NCBI RefSeq assembly: GCF_029227915.1
Contig: NC_079889.1
Span: 8,494,001-8,558,000, forward strand
DNA: 64,000 bases
Reading direction: 5' to 3'
DNA from: Hydractinia symbiolongicarpus
Lineage: Eukaryota > Cnidaria > Hydrozoa > Anthoathecata > Hydractiniidae
Below, piece after piece: positions 25,301-37,300 of the stretch. The translations under genes and the position numbers were made by a program. Each line of letters starts with the position of its first letter. The first letter of the stretch is position 1. The notes below the pieces were generated by a model that was not told the origin of the DNA, did not search any database, and was given only the letters and a program-made list of their open reading frames with translations.

Positions 25301-28300
25301 TCACCTTTTGTAGATTCTGTAATTAGCCATTCCATAGCACGTACAGTGAATGGATAAATTTCTTCAAAAAACGACGTGTCATTTGTCCAGCTGTAAATAA
25401 GATACGCTTGAACAATAAATCCCACGTTGACATCTGCCATCAACCTGCCACCAGCAACACCTATAAAGGAAAGACTTGCGTGTTTTTAATTTGCAGTGCT
25501 TTCAAACGATCTATGCTTATTTCACATTTAAAAGTTATGAGTAACTCTTACTCAAAATACTCATTGTTACAATAGACTAGTAAGTGGTCTGTCAAGAATG
25601 TTTTTCTTAAGTATTTGGTTACTTTTTCCATAAAAACATCAATCCACACGCTTATTGATTTTGAAAATAAAAAATATAACAAACGTGATTTTTGATATAT
25701 TATCTTGTCATAGGTTTACAGAAATACATGTTTTACTAAAAGAGTGTTATAATACATTGTACAAAGTATTACGAAAAAAATTCAAAAAACGCATATCACC
25801 CCTAAAGCATAGAGTAAAGTTTAAAAACAACTAGTCATATTCCAACTTTACTGCGCTTATAAAAAGTGCAAATAATAGGGATTATCTACAGTGTTAAAAC
25901 ATGACCAAACTTTTAATAAAAGTTGCTATTAATAAAAAGAGAAAATGTGTTCAATTTTTGACAATACTTAACCTTCTGATATATTAGCTTTAGAGAGGAG
26001 GTGATATGTAATTTATTTTGTAACTTTTAATGCTGTCTATATTTCTTTTCCAATCACTTAAATATATTTTACTTCACTCTCAAGGCAGATATAGAATGGT
26101 ACCTTCTTTTGACGTTTCTTCTAAACAGCCCATCGACAGCGATTCTTGAATCATACCATTTACCTGCTGGTGATCAGCCCAGGCTAGCATAACTTGTTTT
26201 GCAATTTCTATAAATTTAAAAAAGAATAATTCAACCTATGAAATTATAGCATCAAGCTGACTATTGTATTTACCAATGTCTATTATCAGCTATCTGTGAT
26301 TGAAATAAAAGTTTAGAAAAGTAATAACTTTTAGTTAGTGATGGGACAAAAAATTTGTTAAAAAAGTTAATCTTAAATTCTTATTACAAATTAAAGTTGA
26401 CGAATTAAAACCCTTAACCGTATTAATAAAGAAGAGATAGTCCTCCTACAAGAAAATGAATCAAGGGCGACAACTCTTATAAAAAAATGCTATCGTTTTT
26501 TAATGTATTTTCAATTTAAAATCTCGTACAGAAATATCAACCATATAGAATAATTTAGGCAGGGATTAAACCTACTACCCTATCCTTCTTCCGCACTTCA
26601 AACTCATTTCTTATCTCACTGTTCGATAACAACAGCAGGCAGTAACATTCTGAAGGCATACCTGGAAACATAATAACGTATGGTATAATCCTATGAAAAT
26701 CCACATGCACAGGATCCATATTTGCACAATCGAATGCCTCCCACTGTCTCCATCTGCCATTCTCCATCCACATTCCAGAACGTAACGAACTCAAACTGTT
26801 CAATAGAATATCTTGCAAGCATTCTGGTAATGTGTTGATTCCACCAATTGTTGCATTGCATGTCAAATGTTTCGACTTGCTTTTCTAAATATTAAATATA
26901 GTATTTGTGCTTGGTAACGCTGTACCTTAACTTAAACCTAATATGCAAATACCCCATATACGTCAAATATATTAAGAGATATATTGAAATTTAAAATTTA
27001 ATGATATTTTTTTATTAAATCCAGAATTAGAAATTATATCAGATGTTTTTTTTTATATTAAGAAAATACTATTTTTGGGTAGGCGCCATGTTGAGTTCGA
27101 TCTTTGTGGTGCATACAACGTAGTTCTCATGGTCCCCTTTCGCTTTTTAAATATCGCCGTCCCTGCTATTAAAAAAGTAAAAAGTAGCTAATGAGATAAG
27201 GTTGGGGTTTATAAGCAGCAATGCGACATCGGTACCACCAAAACGTTTTTGGCCTCGTTTTTCGTTGTTGCCTTCTCTTCGCCGCTCCGTAATGTTAAAA
27301 TCTCACAGAAGGAGTTTCTAATCAAGTTTTGCATGCCATTTAATTTTTAGTGTAATTTTCTACCACAGCTTCTATGAAACATTCACTAAAAACTATATTC
27401 TATATTTTATAAAACTGTTGTTTTGTTTACCATAATCAATGCTTTGCATTTTATAAAATTTATATTCACATTTTAAAGGTTGATTCCCACGGAACACCTT
27501 TTCTTGAATGAAAAAGAGTGTTAAGGCCTAACGCAGTGCGTTTAGCCTTCTAGTGCTTTACGTTCCCACTTTAATTGTGGGGTGTTACGACTTTAAGAGT
27601 TTCAGTTTCAACTTCACAAAATCCTGTTCAGTAGGAACCAAGCCTAATTGGTTGGAAAAACTACGTGATCAAATTAAGCGATTGGAAATTTTTTGTGACA
27701 TGCTTTGTAAAAATGTTCTATATGTAAAAAAAACTTATTGTTGAAAAGAAATAATCGACACAAAACTGAATTTCTTAAAAAAATGTCACAGTAAATTAAT
27801 TCTTATTGTTCATTTCTTTTGTCTATTTTATTCTTGTGTGGCTCGTTATTAACTATATAAGTTTACCACAGGGAAATCATTTGTTCTTTCTTTAATTTGA
27901 TAGCAAAAAACTTATATTTCCTCATTGATATGATTCAATAAATGGAAAAACATTTGCTGAATTATACCATGTTGTTTTTAAACAAAATGTTAACTGGGGT
28001 GATTAAAGTTACGGACAATTAACACTGCGTTGTCTATTTCGTTTATAAAGATTTTTATTATTCGCGCCTTTTTTTTAAGAAATTAACACACAAAAATTTA
28101 TAGTGAGAAGAACAATACTTTTCAAGAATTTTTTGTAAGTTATTTGTTTATAATTTATTTTTGCCTTTTAACCCAGGGGGGAGCAGATTCCGCCCCCCCC
28201 CCTGACGGGTTTTTTCAATAACTCCTTATTGCTATGTTATACGGCTATGAAACTTACTGATTTTTAATATTTATTTATTAGACACCTGCATGCCAAATTT

Positions 28301-31300
28301 TTAGGTCCCATACCTTTCAGAGGCTTTGTTATTGGTTATTTTTCGAAACTACCCCTACATATTTCTATGAAATCCTCATAATGGGGAAAATTTAATACCT
28401 CCTGTTAAGATTATCCTTAGAACTTGAAACTTGCAACGCAACTTTCTTTTATTAAGAATGTTTTGAACATAAACGATGAAGATCCGTCTCGGAGATAAAG
28501 ACCCGTCACGTCACATTAATTTCAATTGGGTTTTTATAGTTTCTTCGCGCACTTTTCACATTGCTTCTAATCTCCGTACGAATAGGACAAGCGTGTGGTA
28601 AAAGTGAGAATCGAAACTATCGTAGTTCTTGATTGAAATCTTAACGTAAAAAGTTTCTTCAAGCAGCAAAAAGGAAGCAAGCGCAGTAAACGACGCAATA
28701 GTTAGTGTTTCATGTTTTATTTTGTACGTGTAATAGTATGTCTATCGACACAGGCTATATTTATACTTATTTATGTTGTGTTTATCTTTTTGTATCTTTG
28801 TATTTTTTCTGTTTGTATTTAAGCTCTGAAACGTCATCATCATACTGTACTATACAGACCGATGTATCGTATTTTATTCTACTGCCACCTGTGTTCGCAT
28901 AGTTGCGTCTGCTTTCCTGTGTACCATCCGCGCACAAAACAAAGAAGAATCATTTTGCATAATTATGACACGTGAATAACCCGATTTCCCGATTTTGGAT
29001 TTTACCCTCGGAAAAAATTAATTAATAATTAGAAAAAGATTATCTTTATAGTTACTAAATTCAGTATTTAATCTCGTGGGTTTTTTTTATCTTAAAATAT
29101 TCTTTTTTGTAACCTAAACCTAGCTATGAAATGCGTTTTTATATTTCACATGTGCTTTAGGAGAAGACAAGGCAACACTAATTTGACTTTTCCGTTAGCA
29201 CGTTGCGGAGTACGTTTCCTACGCGTTGAGTATACCAAGGAACTGAAAAAATTCTACCCCTCCTCTACCAAACCTCCGACGCCGATTATGAAAAAAAGCT
29301 TCCATTTGAGCTACAGAAACCTTTTAAATTTCTGTTTATTAAGCAACAACTGTAACGTGGGATTGAACCCATATGAATATGAAGTGAACGCTCTACTGAC
29401 TGAACTACCAACCCTTAAGGAAGACAAACCTCAAAGTGAACAGAGTTGCATGACTTTATTGATTATATCAAGCATATTGTATCTAGTAAACATTTTTTGA
29501 GCACTCTCCCTAGAAATGATATACATCTGTAGTTTAGAAATTTAGCTCTAAATATCATCCGTCAAAGGCACTGGATTTTAATGTATTTAGGGACTTTCTA
29601 ATATTATATGATATAATATAATATGATATAATATAATATAGAAAAATGTTTCCTGTTTATTTTTAGATTACGTACAGTGAGAACGAGAGATGTAAAAGAA
29701 AGTGAAACCTCACACCGCGTTGTTATTGTTTTTCTGTCAAAAATTTGAAGCTGTTTTATAAATCTGTTGTTATAAAGCTGTTTGATAAGCTTAATAAATC
29801 GTTTTCGTTTCTGTAGATTAATTGTTTTTGTTTATTGTTACCCGTGAGTTTTCGAAATTCATTGCAGCAGATTCATTGGCTTCAAGAAATCGATTTTCAT
29901 AACTAGTGCCGTTATTTTTATGTGAAAAAAAAACCACAAGCTGCTTCGTTCGCCCTCTCATTTCAGAAATCGTTAACGCGAAAGTCTCTATTATTATCTG
30001 CGTTCCGAGTACTATATTCCGGTTCAAAGAGTGAACCATATGACGCGCATCCCGTTAATTCGTGACATTTCTGCACATTACGCGTTTTACAACTCAAAGT
30101 ATTGCATATCTTTCAGAATAAGGGTTTCAACTTTATAAAAATATAACTTTGCATGAATTATTGGCGCTAAAACTTCATCAATGTTGAATTTACCTCGGCC
30201 ACCACTGACAATATTGTGATTATTATCAATATTTAATTTTATAATTCTGTGAAAAGAGGTTTTACGAAATTTTTGAGCAATCGTTTTTGTTTAGTTTCGC
30301 GCGATCTAAATTTCATAAAAAAGAAAAGAAAAATTCCGCATATACATATTGTATTTTTGCGCAAAGAGTTGTTGTTGTTCCGCAGTAAGTTTATTTTACA
30401 ACCTCGTCCCCAGGGTTTTCTACGTCTATGATATTTAGTTTTTCCCCAGATCTCAGCTGCAGTTGTTACTACCTCGACGTATTATATATTAAGAAGCAAA
30501 AATCACTAGGGACAACTATTGATTGGTTTTATTTTTGCTTGCAAATTGCGTGATGCTTTGCAACCTTTTTTTAATTTCTAGTTTTTATTATGCTGCATGG
30601 TTATGAAGCTTACTGAGTTTTCTTATTTCTATAATGAGCACTTCCGTGCCAAATGTCTAGGACCTATACCCCTCATAACCTTAGATATTGGCTATTACTC
30701 GAACCTACCCCTACAAATCTCCGTGAAACCCTTACAAAAAGGGAAATATAATAACTTTTGGTAGGATTATCCTTAGAACTTGAAACTTACAACATAATTT
30801 TATTTAATCAATGGGACTTATTCTATATATTTAGTACGCGATTTCCCGATTTTTTTCGTTCTTACCCAAAAATCAGGAAATTTTGGCGTTTTTTCATGCG
30901 AACTATCTAATACCTGGGAATTATGTTAAATAACTTTTATTTGACTGTCAGAAACTTAACACAGAGTTTATATAAAATTCACTCTAAAACTAGTGAACGA
31001 ATAGCGTGATGTTGCAGCTATTCTTAAGGTATTCCTAATTTTTTGGTAAACAGTCAGCCTAAATGTTTTGATACACTAGGACTTAGTTTTAAATACCTCA
31101 CTACCTATGACTGATTTTTTATGGATTATGTGACTAGTTTTTTTGTTCGAGTAGTGGAAATGATGTGATTTCTTAAGTTAATTAAAGATTACTATTTATC
31201 ATTTCCATTGGATATTAGGAAATGTATGGCTCCTTTAGATGTATATTTAAGGGTGCATATTTGGTAAATATATAAATGTTGCGCATGTATAACATCCAAC

Positions 31301-34300
31301 TTTTTTAAAACAACAGTCAAAAAAACTTTATTTTTATTACTATCATGTACCCAGGAAAGCACCTTCTACCCTAATAGTCCCTGAGCTTAGGGTGATCCTA
31401 GTGCATTTGAAGCTCCCATTAAGCTACGGAAGCCGTGAAAACACAACAGCCGCTCAACTAGAAACCGTCTAAAATATCATGCTGAGCGTTACGCAGAAAG
31501 GATCGATTCACTCCCTTATTTTCTCAAGCATGACTCATCCGGGGATGAACCCACGACTTTCCGCACGCTCTACAACAAAGGCTACCACTTAAATAAGTCA
31601 CTTAAATAAGGATTCTGCTATAGCATTCTACTTTTAAGTCATGACAAAAAATGCTCGCTCCAATATTCACATCATTTTTGCGCATGCTTTAATTATGGCC
31701 TACATGAACACTGAGTAAAAAGCGTACCTTCTTCGCTTGTTTATTTTCTTTCTCGCTACTTTTCGAAATCGGTGGTACAATGCTGGACTGCCAGTTCACA
31801 ACATCCAAAATAATTCCATTCATATCCAATTCAGAATGCTTTGCTACGTCGGTACTGGATTTGAATAAATTGTTATAGAAGTTTCCTACTCTTTCGTCAG
31901 CTATGCCTTTGTTTGGAAAATACCATGAAAACACAATACTCAATACTTTGCTTTCTTTCGGTTTCAATTTAGTGCTTGTAGAAACAGCTCCATTGAGACC
32001 AGTAACATTCACTCCAGTTGTATTGCTAACGTAACCTAGAATGGACGTGAAGATTACAAGAACACTATGCAAGTGTTTTTGAAGTACCAAATGCAACAAT
32101 CTTAAAGGGGACAACGTTTTTGATATTTTCTTTTTTGCTTCAACTAAATATGACTGTAAAAAAATCCTCAATTAATTATAATGTGAATGAATTTTTCAAA
32201 TGTACTGCAGTATCTGCAATTGTCTCCTATCCTACGAGCTAGTTATAGGCAGAGAAAAACAGGCTATTTGTTAAATAATTGATGCTTAGTTGTTGCATAA
32301 CACTGACTGGAAATTTTAGAAAGACAAAGCACTTTGTCATTACATTTGAGTGAAACTTTAAATAATCAAGTGGAATGCTTCACTTGCCTGTTTTCTTGAA
32401 GATATCCCAAACAACTTCTGGATCATCTTCCACGGTAAATGATGTTACCTCTGATCCACTATCAACAGGACGTAGGGTAATATCACCACTCTGTGCGTAG
32501 AAACCAGGTCTCTTACAATTTAACCCCTTTTGTTTTACAGACCATTCTCCTTTCAGTCCTGATATTATACCATACTCGTATGCATGTAATGGCATGCCGT
32601 CTTTGAGCATACACGAAAATGGTCCATTAGTCGTCCATGCCATGCATTTTGATTTCTTCGCGCATGCGTTTTGACAATCTGCAGCAGTGACCAATCGTGT
32701 GAAAGCAATTTCAGCAAAGTTGTTTCCACGCCGAATCGTGTCATCATTGTAGCCAAATGGTAAATTCATCATGAAGGACACATCCATTTCTTCATTTGAT
32801 GGATTTGTAACGTCCAAGGAGAAGATCACTGCAGGTGTGGCAGATTCTTTTGGACCACGTGGATGAAAAGCAGAGTAGGCGTATAAGTTTAAGTCCACTT
32901 CCTTGCGAAGAGATTTATGGAGGTCTAAAAAGAGAGAAAAGGTGACGTTGTTTAAAAGTATTAAATTTTAAAAATCTTAATTATATGTTTTTCTGCCGTT
33001 ACAAACTGAACTTAAATTGAAAAAATGGCAGAAATTTGTCATCTTTTATTAATTCTAATAATTTTTCTATTTTTGGAAAAGTAACTATAGATACGGAGGA
33101 GTTTTTAATAATAGTCTATAAATTCAAATAATGTTATTATTCAATCTTTTGCTAAAAAATTCGATCTGGGTCATTATATACTATTAGTCGTCAACCAGTA
33201 AAAAAATAAACGGGGTCGCCCGTCCTTTTTATATCGCATTTCTTGTTCCCTTAACAGACAGACAGACGACGACTATTATTATAGAGATGTTCTTATAATA
33301 TTCATAAAGTGAAAAGTTTAGAAAAGTAACTTTTGTTACAGATTCCGTCAAAAAAATAATTTGGGTGAAAATATAGTCAATATCAAACAGTTTTGTTGCG
33401 TTGTTTTGTTTCTAATATAGTTTTAGGTCTGTTAATAAATGTTTTTGTGTTACCAAAGATACATACCACAAGGTGTATATAAGGCGGACCGAAAATTTTA
33501 ATTATCAGGACCAGAAATTTTTATTTTGCAGAAAAATTTATGACGTCATTATTGATCCCTCTGACGTCATAAAATGATTTTTTACCTGGAATGAGTTTGT
33601 ACTAAGACCTATAACAGTGGAAAGTTTCGTAACTAAAGCACAAATGGTTTAGCATTTATGACCAGCGGGCACTTTGTGCCCTCCTCAAGGGTTACAAGTG
33701 CAAAAAAAGGTCGGGTATAATAGGGTTAACATAATAGTATATTAAACATGAAGGAGAACAAAATGTAGAAGATGATGGCCAACAACAAATCGGTTTTCTG
33801 ACTAAATAATTGTCATTAATGAGTGCTTTCTTCAAATGTTGTGTAAAAATAAATTTAACTATAATAATTTCCAAACTTACCAACTTTAAGCTTCGATATT
33901 GGAAAGGAACCAGAATAGGTCATACTTTCGACATTCTCAAACCCGCGAGGTGCATGAGTTCTCAACACAGCTGCCCGTGGTTTTGATGAACCCTTTTTTA
34001 CTCTAACTCCAAGCAGCATCATTTCTAAGGACGTTTTACTTAGCTTAGCTGAACCTCCAGGGGATTGATTTTCAATGGTCCACTCGTGGAATGTACCTGT
34101 AACAAAAGGTATATGGGGTATAAGCGTTAATGATATGGAAAGAGGAAATTATAAATCTCATATGACACAGGGAGTTAAAGTGCTAGAATTACTCTAAGGT
34201 TTCCAATTTTCGCAAAGTTGGCTAATATTTTGCTAATAGCGAGTTAGCCAATATATCTCTCTCGAAGTTGACAAAATTTCGCGAAATTAGCGGAAAATTA

Positions 34301-37300
34301 ATTCCTGCGAAATTTCAAACCATTAGGATAAATTAAATGCTACACTGTTTTCACTTAAAAAATACCATAAAAAAACTAATATTCCTCTAAACAAGGCTTA
34401 AATGCCTCTTAATGCTGTTTTACAGAATGCTGTTTCACTAAATGCTTTGTTGTGAGATGTAATTTACATTGTTGATATTTTGTTATGCTTTATATCTAAT
34501 TATGTGTCAATGGCTTTTGTTTTTTATTCTATTTTTATTTTACTGGGACCTAAATCAAAAGTACCAGCGTTGACATTGTTATTCACTTACCGTCAGCGCG
34601 CATTTCAAATGAGCCGGTACCGAGAGCACCAAGCGGTACAGCAGATCTCATTCCCGCAGGTGGATGTTTGTAATGATCACGGTGTACAATTCCAGAAACA
34701 CATTCATCATGGGGCTCAGGCTTCGGAATATCAGTTTTCAACCAACAGCAATAACTATCTGAAGATATAAAGTCATAAGTAAAGGGGAGTTTCCACAGCT
34801 ACAGTAAGAAGGATAATTGTTTAGGGCTGTACAATATGTCGCACAAAAATATACATTTACAAACTACAAGTGTACAATTAATTATATACATTATATTTTA
34901 TTATATTGTAGCATAAAAACAACAAAATAATACAATATTTGATGCATCATTTACAAGAGATGTTACTTTGGTTGAGCATATGACATTTCAAATGTTATTT
35001 TCGTTATTTCAGAAAATTTAATAATTTTTGTTGAATGGACATAGAATACAAAGGAGAGCAATTAAACAAGTCATTTTTGTTGCATACGTGTAGTACCTAA
35101 TGTTATGTTCGGTTACTTAAATTTTTGCAACAGATAACATAAATAACTCTGTTGCCCCGACCTAACTTTTAATAAATGTTCTTGCCAGGCGATATGCTAA
35201 GAAGAAGTAGTCATCAGGACTACTTCAGAATAGCAAAAGAAACTAACACTTACTTTGAGGACAGTTAGAGGTACCTTCACTTTGCAGTCGAAGCACCCAT
35301 GCAGCGCAACGTGGCTCTTTGCAGCAATACTTCTCACATATTTTTGCATTGTTTTCCATTGTGCTACCATGCAGAGATTTTACTTCAAAACTCTAAATGT
35401 TTAAGAACTTAAGGTTATATGTTTCTATCTAAATCATTGTTGTTATATAAGGGAATGGGTGACATTCCAAGTCAGTAGTAATTTTTAAATTAAAAAATAT
35501 TAAGCCCTAAAGGTGTAGCACTTAGTCAAGTTTTCAGGACACGCAGATTATAGGGATAACTCTATTACCTTCATATGGACTAGGACCAAATAATAATATT
35601 ACAGTTATATTTATGCTATTCAATATTGAAGACCATATTTCACTAAAATTGTAAAACAACGTAAAACGAGCCAAGAAAAAGTCGTGCAATAAAACACAAA
35701 AACCTAACACAAAAATATTCATCAAGAAACTCGGCATACAACTGCAGCGTTTTAAAAAAGTGTTAAAAAATCTCTCCCTAGAAACTATAAATTTAGTGTT
35801 TTATATTTCTAGAACCATATTGGTGCTAGGGAATGATTCATGTACTTTCTTTACCACAACATAATCATGTGAATCTTCATTAAAATCAACGATCTACACT
35901 TACCAGGAAAACACTGCCTCTCATGTCAGTACCATTCATCCACGCCGATGGTTTGCATTTCTCATATTTTTTTGGCTTCTCGTACAGATAAAAATATGGT
36001 GAATATGTTTTTGTCACCCATGAATGTTCCACCTAAAACATACAATTAATAGAAGCTTATAAAAAAAATATGTGTTGACGTAACAAATGACATACGGAAA
36101 TATAAGTCGTAAGTAAGTCAGTTCCCATACTGTATCAACCTGCTTGAACTTGCCAGATTTTGTTGGTAGGGTGTTTTTTAGTTTTTGCAACTTCTTTTAA
36201 CTTCGTGTTTTTTAACGAAGAAAATCTGCAGAGATGATTCTGAATTTGCAGAGAGGGTGTTAAATGGCCTTTCCTTCACCACACATTACAATAACTACAA
36301 TATATCTATTACAAGCTGTCTGTAAAGGATAAAGGCTTTTAGCGGGGCGTTGACTTAAGGCTTATACAGTAAAGGAGCACATTTATGATTCATTAAGGTA
36401 AAAGTCGAAGAGCTTCAAAATCATGAGAAAAATATATACTAACTTACAAAGGAAACATTCTGAGGTTCAGTGTACAATCCACATTGTGATATGTAAGCAA
36501 ATTCCTGGCCAGATTTTACTTTACCAGATGCACCGTTATTGAATTTCAGCTTCGTGAGTAAACTATTTAAGGTTTTTGCATCATCGTCTAAAAAGAAAGA
36601 GAGGTAAACAATGTAAGAGATAAAAAAACGAAAGGAAAAAGGAAAGTTATTTTTAAAGTGCTAACTTTTGAGTTTTTGCGCTATAGCGAAAAATAAAATA
36701 AAATGGAAAAAAGATCCTTAAACGCCCAAGCTGTGTTACAAAATATTTCAATTAGAAAGTACATTGACAATTTACATTCTTCCCTTTTATCATTTGCATG
36801 GAATTAATATCTAACTTACTCTGCTCTTTTGTTTTCTTGACGCGATCTTCTTCACTCTCTACGAACTTGCTTCCCGCTTTTATGTTTTTATTTCCTGCTG
36901 TTAGATTCTGTGCGTCCACAATCCCTAAGGATGAAATCCCTTTCGACTCCTTCGTGTTGTTGTTCTGTCGTTCCTTCGGTTTATCAGATAGGATAGTGTT
37001 ATTTGTCATCTGAGTAGGAGAACGCTCTTCTACGCTCTTTTTGTTACTACTTGCAGTATCTATAGCAGTAGAATTGCTGTTTTCAAGTTTTCTACTGGAG
37101 TTACTGCCAACTACTGTGTAATGGTTACTTGTTTTATGTTGCTGTTTCGTGTTTTTACGATTATTACCAGACGCTTTACTGTTTTTCTTTAGTTTATGTT
37201 TATACTTTACAATTCCTGGTTTACTCTTACCATCATTAAATTTTTGATATGTTACATTAGTAACTTGTAAATTTGACGAATTTGTTTTTAGTATGTTCGT

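Larger units (their letters stand above)
26885..31727 (-). other. Large intron 9 of the GH116-like gene
   Basis: A 4.8 kb intron, far longer than the others in this gene. It holds two family B copies, two tRNA-like SINE heads and an AT dinucleotide tract near 29600-29640. No nested gene could be supported on either strand. Confidence 0.8.

Noticed and set aside
29351-31595. Functional tRNA genes
   Set aside because: Box A and B are present but arms do not pair and the spacing is off, so these were called SINE heads instead.
31689-31727. Extension of glycosidase exon 9 past its donor
   Set aside because: The donor AAG|GTACGC at 31727 joins in phase to exon 10; the extension runs into a stop and is intronic.
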